Assembly: GCF_964204645.1 (NCBI RefSeq)
Contig: NC_134031.1
Coordinates: 15,373,307-15,437,306, forward strand
Length of the DNA: 64,000 bases
Reading direction: 5' to 3'
Source: Tubulanus polymorphus
Taxonomy: Eukaryota > Nemertea > Palaeonemertea > Tubulaniformes > Tubulanidae
The position numbers and the translations under genes were made by a program. Positions 1-11,434 of the stretch are shown in pieces (within the stretch, counting starts at the first letter, position 1; each line of letters starts with the position of its first letter). The notes under the pieces were generated by a model, which saw nothing but the letters and a program-made list of their open reading frames with translations, did not search any database and was not told where the DNA came from.

Positions 1-1080
1 TCTCAATATATTCTATGATGTAATCTTAGCGCTTTTAATAAAATGAGACAAAAGTTCAAAACAAACATGTTAGGAATACTCGACATAAAATTGACGACTA
101 CCTCCGGTGATAATGACAAATAGGTTCGTTGGAAGAGATAAGTTTTCTGATTAGATTTTTAAAAGATTCGACTGTAAGATAAGATCTGATATGACTAGGC
201 TTATCATTCAAAAAGTGCAGAAGCTGCAGCATAATTAATTAAAAAAGTCTTAAGCCATAAGTACGTATGTACGCAATATTTAGCCGAATTTTAAACTGTC
301 TCTCCCCATGTATGCTATTTTAAACAATGTTGGAACGCACATAGGGGGAAGTAGCCTATGGTCTTTATGAATGACCTTTTGAGTGTTTATTTTCTCGGAT
401 TCTAATGGTTAAGGACATTGGAAATTGATTCATTTTGAGTTCAAAATCGACTGTGAAATGTCTCCTTATTATTTCTAGTACTACTATATTACTACTACAA
501 TGATACTACTATAATGTACATTAAAATAACATTAGCCACCTGTGACAAAATATCTACATGTACAGGACTCGATGAAATGATGTCTTATTCTTTGAATTGA
601 GGCAGTTTTCAGGTGCAGCTGTTGTGTACGCTGTAGATATCAGCTTTTAATTAATATTCATTAGTTTTTCGTTAAAAATTTTTATACGGTTGGGATAAGG
701 AGTTAGCTGGGAGGGGGGTGTTGGATTCTCAGAATGAAGGAAAAGGTCCGCTCGTTAACTAAAAAACAAGTTAATATGCAGCGATTTAATGAACCTTGTA
801 GCTTATCAAGGAAGTTCTGGGGATAGATTAAAAAAACAATGCTGTATCTGATACTTCCTTGTGAAAGTAGAAGTAGGTTATGGGGAATCCCAAATTTCAA
901 TTTAAAAATCGACCCAGTCCAACATTTCTAAAAAGTTAAAAATTCTAAAAATCTAAAAAAGTCAAAATTATCAAAAAAGTTCCGTGAAGATCTCACGAAG
1001 CTCTGCGCTCAGTAGTCTGGCTACGCCCCTGCATTGTCTCGTTAAACCCGAAATTTGAATTTTATTTCGATCTTTTTCAG
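1..1080. other. Intron or upstream flank of the TPR gene
   Basis: AT-rich DNA with no convincing exon. It ends in a pyrimidine-rich tract and AG at about 1070-1080, the acceptor of the exon that follows, so at least the right part is an intron of the TPR gene. Upstream exons must lie outside the window. Open frames here are short and without family resemblance. Confidence 0.5.
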
Positions 1081-1662
1081 CGTCCGAAGTCTGCGCAGGT
1101 TTATAATCAGATAGGAAACTTTTGGCGCATCAAAGGCAACACGCAATTGTCGATAGAATGCTTCCGCAAGGCGTTATCGATATCTCCGAATAATCCGGAC
1201 GTTCTGTTGAATCTAGCGCGCGTACTATTCAACTTACAATATCTGGACGACGCGATATTCTTAACGCGGCGCTCGCTCGAGATGCAGCCGCCCGACCAAA
1301 ACCCGTGGCTACAACATTTCACGCTTGGCGAGATTCTGAAAGCGTACGGCCACTATCAAGAGGCGACCCATCACTTCCGTCACACACTCGAGTTGAAGGC
1401 CGGGTTCCAGCCGGCGCAGGCGCACCTGCGCGAGATGGAGGTCAACCCGGACGGAACGGTGACGTACTACACGTTGTTCATCATACTGTTTCTCGTGATG
1501 GTCGTGTTGTGCGGGATACTGACGACCGTCGAGGCGAACATCGAAGAGTACGGCGAGATGATGAAAACGCAGCGCCACTTCAACCGCGCGATGGCCATGC
1601 GATCGATTAAGCTCGGCATGAACACGCGGTTGATGCGCATGAAGAAGTATCCGCACACCTGA
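1081..1662 (+). CDS. TPR protein with C-terminal transmembrane helix, last exon (partial, TTC17-like)
   Basis: This is the terminal coding exon of a larger gene. It opens in phase 0 right after a TTTTTCAG acceptor, reads 193 codons and stops at TGA 1660-1662. The first part forms about three tetratricopeptide repeats (motifs NQIGNFWRIKGN, SIECFRKALSISPNNPD, HFTLGEILKAYGHYQEA, THHFRHTLELKAGFQPAQ), the helical hairpins used for protein binding. The repeat around HFTLG recalls, from memory, the end of human TTC17; that is a resemblance, not an orthology call. Unlike what I recall of TTC17, a hydrophobic stretch (YYTLFIILFLVMVVLCGIL) follows the repeats and looks like a membrane span, with a basic tail of about 45 residues ending KKYPHT. 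The exon is GC-richer than its flanks. A TTG at 1147 is not the start, because the frame continues upstream to the splice site. Confidence 0.75.
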   Translation, partial: RPKSAQVYNQIGNFWRIKGNTQLSIECFRKALSISPNNPDVLLNLARVLFNLQYLDDAIFLTRRSLEMQPPDQNPWLQHFTLGEILKAYGHYQEATHHFRHTLELKAGFQPAQAHLREMEVNPDGTVTYYTLFIILFLVMVVLCGILTTVEANIEEYGEMMKTQRHFNRAMAMRSIKLGMNTRLMRMKKYPHT

Positions 1663-1836
1663 CGCGTGTGTGAGGATAAGAGGGAGAATGTCCACGTCGC
1701 GGTCGCTTCGTAGCAGCAGTAGCAGCAATGGCACGACTTTGTATGTAACTTAACCGGGTATCGCTAATGGATTAGCAGGCGTAGCATTTAGAATATTATT
1801 CATCTGGCCACCCCCTGAGTTTCATAGATGCAGGCT

Positions 1837-2054
1837 CAGTGGCGGATCTAAGGGGAGGGTGTAGGCTGCGAAAAAGTTGTTCCGAAATTTTATGAGAAAA
1901 TAGTAAAGCCTATACCGAAAGAAGTTTAAATTCATAAGCTTGAAATGTAATGAGATGTAAATGCGATAAGTGTTTTCCGATGAGCTTTCTTTTGGGGTGC
2001 ACTTTAATAATTATATGACATGTCTACCTGAATTAGACCCTAGATCCGTCACTG
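1837..2054. mobile_element. MITE with CAGTGGCGGATCTA termini
   Basis: A 218-bp element begins CAGTGGCGGATCTA and ends TAGATCCGTCACTG, a near-perfect terminal inverted repeat. The same CAG(G/T)GGCGGATCY end recurs at 52694-52898 and, more weakly, near 19.2, 35.0, 37.2 and 50.7 kb, marking a dispersed non-autonomous DNA transposon family. No transposase is encoded. Confidence 0.65.
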
Positions 2055-3585
2055 GGGCCATTTTAGAATTTGTCAGTTCTTTCCATGGAACATGTCTCAC
2101 ACTGTATGTCACCCAGGTTGAGGATCTACCCTCAGGGGTATTCTATAATGAACCAGTCTATGAAACCGGGCTCCCAGATCTTAACAATTGAATGACGTTT
2201 ATCTTTGTCGGGTTACCGTAATTTCCATTCCGATATTAGTGAATTTTGTTGATATTATTTCTCGTTTTTAGTTCGGCGCTAATAGAAATATTCAGTTATC
2301 AGTAGTTTAGATTTAGACTTTGATTGCCTCGGGACCGATCAATTTTCTCCTGGCCTGTCAGAGCGACAATGGATCGTCGCAACACTTGAATGGAGTGGTG
2401 TATGGTCAAAATATTTCGTCCGGGACATGCGGATCTGAGCCGAGTGCAGTCTACTGTAGGCTTACTGTCACGCCGACTTATGCGTTTAGTTGATTCGTTC
2501 GGAATGGTCACTTCTCTCGCGGCTGAGTTATAATCGTTTTAAGGATTTACAAGAAATATCGAAATTCCTTTAGAAACAAGATTAAATCGTGAGTTTTTGT
2601 TTGCGAAACCGTCGGACCGTAATTTTGAACTTCCATCGTTCGCCAATCCAGTTCCGGTTCTAGGATGAAATAGCGCGACCGACTTGTTTCTTATTATTTT
2701 CCCGAGTATTTCGTGCTTTCTCCGTGTTTATTCATTATCGTTGTTGTTGTTATTGTTGTTGATTTAATGTTAAAACCCACCGCGCTTCCTCAGACATACG
2801 ATGACGATCGTATTTATCATAATCGGAATTTGAAAGTATTTTCAGTCTAGAGAAATGAACGAAGAAGAAATCGTATTTTAGCCTATTTAGGAGCAAAGAA
2901 TTTAGATTTTTTTAACGATATAGAATGTACAAGGTCTGCCATTGCACTAATGCAATGCACTATGCTTACATATTTTACATTGTTTTAAAAAAAACAATGT
3001 CTAGACGACATGTATATTTGTACTGGTGTCTCGTCAGTATTAAATTTGTCTTGCGTGTGCTGCCGGAAACTCGATCGCGTGCTGTGCCATTTATCTATCA
3101 ATCATAATTCGCCGAATTCGTCGTTGAATTTTGACGCTTTTCCCTTGTGACGAACGAATGAATTTACCAAATATTTCTTCATATTTTCAAGTACCGTAGT
3201 ACGAAATAAAGAACATTATTAACACTCGTATATATGTAAATCTTGTCGATTTTTGCGTCTTTTTTACTCCATCCACAACGCGGTTCAACGGTTGCCGGTT
3301 AATTTAGACTCTTATCAGATTTTAAAGATAAGTCTATTTCCGATGTTAAACTCAACTAGAGTATCGGTATGAGGGCTGCGGGTGGCGAACTTCAGGACCT
3401 GTTTTGAGGAGAGTAAAAATTCTTTAATACCGTTGTACATACGGGAGTCCAGAGGATAAAAATGGATGATTGCTCCTCCAGAATAGAAATTTTGCCGATG
3501 ACTCCTAAAAGACTCAATGACTGAATGACATCGCATGTGACTTCTGTTGGTTCCTCGAGTCCCCATTCGGTAACTAATTACATCC

Positions 3586-3926
3586 TAATGTCTATTTCAA
3601 CCTAACTTGAGAGCATTCCAGGTGGCCTAGCTCACTCATTTTTGGTAGTACATACCTGATAAAGGTCTTAGTAGGACCAGAAAGGACAGGCAGTTGACCT
3701 AAATCATCATTTTTTAATCCATTTGAAACTGTATTGAAGGATTTCCAAAAAGTCTTCACTGAAAGGGGTTCATGAGAGAAAAGAGACTCCATGATTAAAA
3801 AATGATGATTTAGGTCAACTGCCTGTCCTTTCTGGTCCTACTAAGACCTTTTTCAGGTATGTACTACCAAAACTGACTGAGCTAGGCCACCTGGAATGCT
3901 CTCAAGTCAGGTTGAAATAGACATTA
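3586..3926. mobile_element. Foldback element with 130-bp arms
   Basis: The left arm (3586-3720) and right arm (3793-3926) are reverse complements over about 130 bp with few mismatches, around a 72-bp loop. Ends are TAATGTCTATTTCAACCT and its complement. The whole element could fold into a long hairpin. No open frame of note; most likely a non-autonomous foldback or MITE insertion. Confidence 0.75.
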
Positions 3927-5551
3927 GTCAAGACACCAGTTTACTTATTCAGTATCAACGATTGGTCATTGGTAACTCCCACCACTTTCACAAACCAAAT
4001 CTACCAGAAATTTACTTGATAAAATTATCATATATATATTTATTTATTATCGGTATGTATATATATATATATTTATATATATTATTGTTAGATATATACA
4101 GTCATCATTCGCATTATCTTATCTAATCTTAACATCACATAATTATGTTTTTTTTCCTCTATTTCGAAACAATATTTAATGACTTATAAATGCATTAAAC
4201 CATGCACATGATTACTGCGGGAAAACGATATAGAAATCAGGAAATAACGCGAAAAAAAAAGACGAGCTACGGGCTCTGCTTTGAATTCCTATACTACTTG
4301 TAATCAAAGTTTGATAATATGACCCAAATTAGTTATGCCAAGCCAGTACAAAGGCTTTATTTACCTCATAAACCTACAATCGGTCTACATAGGCATGTAT
4401 TGAATATATTTCATATCGTGGCACCTGAATAGATGCTATTTCCTGTTGTTATTGTAAAAAAACAATCGGCCCTTATAAAGAAATTTCTCGCCATATCACT
4501 TCCATATCTGTGTACGAAGTAAAAATGAAATAAAGTCTGATTTTCAACGTAAACTCGTAAAAGTGAAGAATCGTTGTGCAGGTAATAATATACAACCATT
4601 GATTGATTATAAAATACACAATTCATAATAAAATAAACGAGATAATTACATACGTATTAGTGATCACAAGAACGAAAAAGAGCAAAATATCAGTGCCCAC
4701 AGTAACTCCTCCATAATATTATCAGCTCGATAACATCAAAACATACCGGTACTACGTATCTTGTTTTTCTTTGGTGCGATGTTATCAAATAGTTCATTTC
4801 CGATGTCAAACTTTTACCCGAGAACTACGAAACTCCTAGACTACGCATCATAGTCACATAAAAACCACTTCCATAACTGATTGCACTACCTCAGATTTTA
4901 CCGGTCTATCTATTTACATACAAAGCTAATTTACCCGAAGCCATTTAACAACATAAACTGGCATAATAGAAGAGTTGAATTACTCCCGAGGTTATCCGCT
5001 AAATGACCAGTGAAACTGACCTCATTACGCAACTCTAACCGGTCAGTTCGACCACCGACCATTCTCTGTTGGTAACTACCGTTCTGGGGCCAAGTTCAAA
5101 AGTTGGTTAGAATGGATAGTTGACATGGTGAAAATTTAAAGTCTATTTTTGCTACGGTATTTATCCACCGGTTGTCTTTGAGCAACTGGCCCCTGGATAC
5201 TCTATAGATATCGAATATATTTACACATCGAACTAAGCCTACCCTAAGATTCTACATTTTTGGAATGATTTTTTTTGCCATTTGAAAATCTCGAGAACGA
5301 AACCGACAAAATATGGACTCCCGACATTTCGTCCGCAGCCAGGCTGTTCTCGGATCAGGTACCGAATACAATGCATGCTAATTACTAATACACTATAAGA
5401 ATAATGGTTTGTTTGGATTTTCTTTTACACTTAAGTATTGTATGTTATGACTAGTTAGTTCAGATAACACAACCATAATCACGATCAAACTCGCTTATAT
5501 CATCATCAGATAATAAGTCGTCGAAGTCATTAAGTCATCTATTTATTTTCA

Positions 5552-5680
5552 GGGCCCAGTTTCACGAAAAAGTGTAAGCTTAAAACGGTTAAGTTTGAAT
5601 TTTTGCCACATGAAGTAACCAATGGCAATTACATGTTCACCAAAAATTTGAGTTTTAACTTTTTTGTGAAACTGAGCCCA
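5552..5680. mobile_element. Short palindromic MITE, GGGCCCAGTT family
   Basis: About 129 bp, starting GGGCCCAGTTTCACGAAAAA and ending with its approximate inverse (TTTTTGTGAAACTGAGCCC). The ends match a family of short imperfect palindromes found many times in this window. Confidence 0.6.
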
Positions 5681-5719
5681 GTAGCAATTCATAGCACACC
5701 AGCACACCAGATGGCGCAA

Positions 5720-5852
<133 letters not shown>

Positions 5853-6420
5853 AAATGAGTGTACGGCATAGTTTTACTGAAAAGAAAAAAGATTTGCCGC
5901 AGAGAGTTGATTCGAATTTGATTGAAATGTAGAAGAAATAAGAGCGCGGTAACCGAGCAACCACTAGAGAACTTGGTGGATCCTCACCTGCCATAAATGG
6001 AATCCTCGATTGCCACAGAAGTGGTGCCGGTACCCTGTTTACTACAAGTATAAGTCATCGGTCGATTAAGTCATCCACGATACGATCAGACCTACGATGA
6101 CTTAAGCGAGTTTGACCGCGGTACATAATAAACACGACGCAGGTAGATTCCATGTAGATGATACGTTTCGCCAGACCAATCGATTCCTTACTAAACCGCG
6201 CGCGTAATAATGTCATCTGTCGAGATTCTTTTTTTGGGATCCGATGAATTTTTTCCGTGTAAGTTCTGCGACGGGGCAACTCGCGCACTGAATTTAACCG
6301 GTACCAACTATCTCTGAACAGGGTAGTAGGGTTTTTCTGTCAGGAGTTGTCGCTGCTTTTTTCTATCACGACATCCGCGAAGTCTCTTCATTACGTATAT
6401 CGCCCTGCTGTCTGTAACTG

Positions 6421-6426
6421 TTTATT
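6421..6426 (-). terminator. Poly(A) signal of NECAP
   Basis: TTTATT on the plus strand is AATAAA on the minus strand, only 5 nt after the NECAP stop codon at 6431. It is the closest candidate and implies a very short 3' UTR. Confidence 0.6.
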
Positions 6427-6430
6427 ATAA

Positions 6431-9400
6431 CTAAAATGTGACCCAACTAGTGTTCGTTTGTTGCGAGCTGAAAAAAAATTACGAATCAACATTTATCTAT
6501 AACGTTCGAATAAAGATGATTTCAGAAGTTATTATTCAGGACCCTACAGTTGTGAGTTTAAGTTAACTCTTGAGTTGAAATCAGTTCATTTTCAATGAAT
6601 TAACTCAGGACTGTGGAACTGGCTCCAGTACGGAAGAAGATCCATCCTTTCATTCATTCTTCATTTTTAAGTCGGGTGGCGGGTTTTTCACTAATAAAGT
6701 TTGAACGATGTTATTTATACAGTAAACTATGCGTTTTAGTTGAAACTTTGTAATGTATCCTTAGCCGTAGAACGAGATATTCGCTTTCCGACACGACTGC
6801 GGTTATTGCAATGTTTCTGGCGAAATGCATTAAATTAAAAATTTCAACGGGAACGCTCGAATAACCGATAATTTCATGAAGTGCACAATAAACAGCTTCT
6901 CATACAGGGTCCCTACGGATCAGTCATTCCAGAATTCAAGGACTTTTCAAGGTGTTTTCAAGGGGAATATTTAAGATTTCGAGTAGTGTATGCATCACTT
7001 TTCACAAGTTACTCTAGACTCCTCCTAAATTGGTATTGGTAAACCATTTAATTCAGTGGAATCTGTGTGTATAAAAGTCATATGACTACTAACTAGGTCT
7101 AAAATTTTCCAATTGCCAATTTCTTAAAAATGCAAGGAGTTTTCTAACACTTTTGGACATTTTGCTCAACTTCAAGGATATTCAAGGGCCTTGAAAAAAA
7201 AATTTTTTGTTTAGAAGGAGTTTTCGAAGAATCAAGGAGTCATAGGGACCCTGTCATAAAATACAAAAAATATACAAAAAATATACGGAAGCAGGGAAAA
7301 CAGGATAAAGTGCAATACAAATACGAAGTACAAATAGATGATTTTAAACTTTGAATTATCGGCTTAATGAATGTCTGTCGAAATATCTACCGGTATGCTT
7401 TGATAGCGGAGGAACGAAGCAGTGAATATAGGTTTTATCTATAGATTTTACTTACCTAAAAGCCACCTCTGATGCACAAGAGATAGACATTATATAAATT
7501 TTACGTCGAGGGTTCGTTAGAATGATTTTGAGACAGATGGAAAGAAACGTTAACTTATTTGATTCCGATGCTTTCGAAAACGCTAGTTGAAGAGGAGTGT
7601 TATCGGTTAAAGGTAGCTCACGTAACGAAAACAAGGTACTACTTACTTGGCAGACGCAAAATCGCCCCACACGTCGGTGGCTGGAGCCGCAGGTGCAGCG
7701 TTCGCCGCGCCAGGTGCATCCAAGTCTAACAATAAATCTATATTACTCTGAGATTGAACTGTTGGTTGCGGTGGAGCTGAAAAACGAAGACGTAACAAAT
7801 GAACACCCGACCAACACAAAATCGACGACTAAGCAAAAAGAATATTCGTTTACACTTCGGGTATAGAAAAAATCTTCAAAGATTTATGAATCACGCTAGA
7901 TTTCATTTATTTCAAAAAGGCAAAGGTACAGGGTCCCTACTACAGGGATCAAACATTCCTCTGGATACGAGGGGTTTTCTAGGAGTTTAAAGGAGAATAT
8001 TTCATATCTCAAGGAAGTATCAGCATCACTTTCATTATTGTAGACTCTTCCTAAATCAGTGCTGTTTATCTTGGTAAATCTATTTATTTGGTAAGCAAAT
8101 TCTTATCCTAGACCTACCCATAGAGCTCAAATCAAATTTGAGTTCTATGACCTACCTAACCTCGGTTTCTAATTTGACTACCGCTAATAGGGTCAACGAA
8201 AGTCCCAAAACTGTACCAATTTAGGCATAGTTTAATGTACAACTACAAACTAGACAAAACTTTCACAAAATTGAAGTAGGTTTGAAATAGATTCAGGCAT
8301 TTTTTTTCAAATGAAAGGAGTTCCGAGCACCTGTAAAGGCAAATTCCATTTAGAAGGAGTTTTTTAAGGACTCGAGGAGTAGTAAGGACCCTTTGGGGTA
8401 GTATTCCAAATAAGGAATAAATTTCCATCGTTAAATCTTAAATATCGTGAGTGTGACGTATATCATATATACTTCAAAGACTGTGACTCATCTTAATTGA
8501 TTTTGACACCCGCAGCAGCGTTCATTAATTATGTATACTGGTACTGGAAGCTGATCTGTGTATGTAAATAGGTAGCAATTTGTTTAGTGACATTTCAGAA
8601 TGTATATATTTAGAGGGTATATTAAGACTGACATTGATGAGAAACACCGTAAGGTAGGTTCGCCATTAATAAGACACTAGGAATATATCTTGTGTTGTGA
8701 CAATCTTATATAAAGAGAATGCCACAATAACGAAAAAATAAAGTCTGAAAAGTTTCCTTGAGCTGGTAGTTAATTCAATGTTTCAACTTTATTCTAATAG
8801 TCATCTTCAAGAATACTGAGATACAACAGAAATTATGAAATATATATTCAATCTAGGGCCCAGTTTTATAGACTGGTATTAACTTAGCTCAACTGAAAGT
8901 GAATCGAGTTATCTCTCTGGGTTAAAGTTAATACCAGTCTATAAAACTGGGTCCAGAACGTTGAAAAACCTACAGTTACTAGCTCAAGGAAACATTTTTG
9001 GACTTAATTTTTCGGCATTCTAGTGGGATTCTCTTTAAATTACAACGAGGTAGGAGTTAGTACCACTACCACAAAGGGTAGGGGGTCATCATCTCTGAAT
9101 TGGAAAATTCTCCCCCTAAACCGCATTTCCGTAAATACAATATTCACCTTGCGATTGGACAGTTGGTTGCTGACTGAATAGATTTCCTACGGCTGGTTGT
9201 TGGGGTTGCATCTGCGCGGCTGGTGCCACAGGATGAGGATGCTGTCGACTGGTCGCACCCGACGATGGAGGCGGTTTGATTCCTCCCGGCGGGGGTGGTA
9301 GGATGCCTATAGCACCTCCGGCTCCTGCGCTCGCTCGCGGACGAGCTTTACTAGTTCCGTTGCCAGACTTCGTGTGCAGGTTCAACTTAATAGTTTGACC

Positions 9401-11140
9401 CTCTTTAAATCCTAAATCTAATTTCGGTCCCGAATCTAACGTTGACTGAGTTTCTAAATCTTTCTCTTTTTTTAACCACCTGAAAAATGAAAACGCATCG
9501 AAAAATAAATCTTCCATCTTGAAACAGGTAGGTGAGCTTTTTTGTCTGGCCCCAGTTCCACAGTTGCGAATTAAGATTTGACCCATAGTTAACTCATTGT
9601 AAATGAACTAGTTTTAACTTATGAGTTAATACTAACTAACAGATGCTTCTCGACTCACTTAAAATGGTCTTGAAGACTAACGTTAAGATCGAAAGCGTCG
9701 CTACGATCTTCAAATCCAACACCGATGAAAGCACTTCGACCTGCCAAAAAAAAACAAATCTTGATTGTTGACATATTGACAATTAAAAGTTAATTTTTAC
9801 TGTGGTATTTATCCGCCGGTTATCTTTAACAAATATTGACCAACTGGCTCCTGACATTAGATACTTTATCTGATATCGGCGCGCCGCCAAAAACTGATCA
9901 TCCAGGACTTCACCTGAGATATTTCTAATTGAAAATAACTACAAACATCAGATATTTTACCAGCATACAAAATTGATCATCAACACTAAGCACTAAAATG
10001 CTGGACTCAGTTCCACAGTTGTGAGTTAGAGTTAACTCTGAGTTAAAGTTAGTTCATTTCAATGAGTTAACTCAGAGTCAAATCTTAACTCAGAACTGTG
10101 GAACTCGACCCTGAACGTCTGAAAGGGTAGTTGCAGCCTGAAAGCTAAGACCCCACCAGCGAGATTTTAACTCATAGACCAGAATATTCAAAACGCGGTA
10201 TCTCGACTCTCAGCCCCTCATACTACATACCTGATACATCTTTAATGCGTATGACAAAATATCGACTTGAATCTAGAACACTTTCGCAAGCGGTACTGGG
10301 GTATTCCTCAATGGGAGCATTAGCGAATAGTTCACCTGAAATATCGCAAATTAATCATTGAGAATTTCATCTACCGAAAAACCACATATCTCAGTCAGAC
10401 TTTCGACAGATATGAAGCCACTGTTCTCTAATTGTACAAACCTGAGGCTTTATCTTCAAGTTTGATGCTTAAATCTTTACCCTTAACGACTACACGCATT
10501 CGACCGGTCCAGTCAGGCTGATCTAATGACCAATCAGAGGCTCTAAAAAGTAAATAGAAATTTTGCTTTTATCGAAACAGCAGTTTTCGAGTGACGAATG
10601 ATTGGGATTGTGGGGCATGCTAAACGCTAGTTCATCTGAAATCAGAATCAAAGCTGCCTCAGTTACTCAGTAGGGAGCAGTTGCATTCACTATCGGTGAG
10701 TGCCGAGTGACAAGCTGGTTCGAAATCGAGTCCTTCGGCTGCAATAAAGAATGCGGGCATTGGACCACAGTTCAGAGGCTGGCGGTGCCCTTGTTAGATG
10801 AACATGATCTACAATAGAATCTAGTCCTGGCAAACCTAGATCCTAAAGAAGTAAAGCAAAACAAACTAACAAACATGTCATATAAATTCATCATTGGTTG
10901 TAAAAATACAGTGACACCAACCCTGGCAAGTGAAATGCGGAAGTGATTTCGGTAGCAATTTTCGCCAATTATTCCGTTATCTTAAGGATAACTATCGGGT
11001 GAATAATCAAAAACTAGGTATTAAATTGAAGCCCCGTTTGTGCTCTTTTACCTGTAGCCTCTGTTCGTAGTTCTCGGGGGTATACGGTAGACGAAAACCT
11101 CATTTTTCACGCACACAACGCTCTCGTAATCCACCGACAT
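6431..11140 (-). CDS. NECAP: NECAP endocytosis-associated protein (7 exons, complete)
   Basis: NECAP is a cytosolic adaptor of clathrin-mediated endocytosis that binds AP-2 and regulates coat assembly. Coding exons from 5' to 3' on the minus strand: 11140-11052, 10542-10442, 10335-10231, 9740-9659, 9479-9148, 7776-7647, 6467-6431. All joints keep phase, giving 291 residues (human NECAP1 275). It starts [20 protein letters not shown], the N-terminal PHear domain, followed by [43 protein letters not shown]-like and LQDHFKWLKKE segments of the family. [13 protein letters not shown] is strongly conserved. The tail carries a clathrin-box-like LLLDLD, a VWGDF motif (WxxF type) and ends in WVTF, matching the C-terminal WVxF appendage-binding motif (WVQF in vertebrates). 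The final exon was found by requiring phase and that ending. It is divergent from ZMYND12. Confidence 0.93.
6539..6626. mobile_element. Short palindromic MITE, GGxCCCAGTT family
   Basis: About 88 bp: GGACCCTACAGTTGTGAGTT at the left and CTGTGGAACTGGCTCC at the right, with mirrored internal AGTTAACTC blocks. It lies just upstream (minus-strand sense) of the last NECAP exon, inside the last intron. Confidence 0.55.
6905..7253. mobile_element. MITE with CAGGGTCCCTA termini, copy 1
   Basis: 349 bp bounded by CAGGGTCCCTA and TAGGGACCCTG, perfect 11-bp inverted ends. Inner sequence includes repeated AAGGAGTTTT and CAAGG motifs. CAGGG starts are typical of hAT elements; a clean 8-bp target duplication is not evident. 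It sits in the last NECAP intron. Confidence 0.75.
7929..8393. mobile_element. MITE with CAGGGTCCCTA termini, copy 2
   Basis: Starts CAGGGTCCCTACTA and ends AGTAAGGACCCT. It shares internal blocks with 6905-7253 (for example GGAGAATATTT, AGACTC.TCCTAAAT and AGAAGGAGTTTT), so it is a second diverged copy of the same family, in the NECAP intron between the exons at 9148-9479 and 7647-7776. Confidence 0.7.
8714..9034. mobile_element. Foldback element carrying a nested MITE (8856-8953)
   Basis: The outer arms AGAGAAT..CAC...AAGTCTGAAAAGTTTCCTTGAGCT (8714 onward) and the reverse complement ending at 9034 form about 55-bp inverted repeats. Inside lies a separate palindromic MITE (8856-8953) with GGGCCCAGTTTTATAGACTG ends. 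A related outer element with a different nested insertion is at about 32130-32518. Confidence 0.7.
9545..9650. mobile_element. Short palindromic repeat, GGCCCCAGTTCCACAG family
   Basis: Begins GGCCCCAGTTCCACAGTTG and continues into mirrored AGTTAACTCATT/ AATGAACTAGTT blocks; the right end is decayed. It lies between the NECAP exons at 9148-9479 and 9659-9740. Confidence 0.4.
10003..10110. mobile_element. Short palindromic MITE, GGxCTCAGTTCCACAG family
   Basis: About 108 bp with ends GGACTCAGTTCCACAGTTG and its near inverse ACTGTGGAACTCGACCC, mirrored internally by GTTAACTCTGAGTTAAAG. One of the best-preserved copies of the family in this window, in a NECAP intron. Confidence 0.65.
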
Positions 11141-11434
11141 TTTGTTCGGTTGTCAGCAAAACGCGGATCTGGACTCTTCGATATTGGTAAAATGTAAATT
11201 GCTTCCCGGAAAGCCGTGAAAATATATACCCATAATGATTTAAGATAAGATAATAGGTTGACTTAATTAAGAATAAACATCGTTTTTAACTATTTTGGGT
11301 AGTCTTTTTTATTGTTTTTAAGTGAATTGATATGTACGTCGTTTCAGCTCTGATTCTTAGTTTTCGTAGCGATCGTTGTTTATATTGGCAACCAGGAAGT
11401 GAACAAATTATCAGTTCCAAAAAAAATTACGAAA
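11141..11434. promoter_or_regulatory. Bidirectional promoter between NECAP and ZMYND12
   Basis: 294 bp separate the two divergent start codons and must hold both 5' UTRs and both core promoters. No TATA box is obvious close to either start. A GGCAAC half-site (11387-11392) preceded by GTTGTTTATATT resembles half of an RFX X-box, which would suit the ciliary gene ZMYND12, but the left half is imperfect. Confidence 0.6.

Noticed and set aside
7452-7670. A last NECAP exon ending right after SAK (in-frame TAA at 7643-7645) or a tiny exon near 7460
   Set aside because: GTAAGT at this point is a strong donor, and the exon at 6431-6467 keeps phase and supplies the family's C-terminal WVxF motif.
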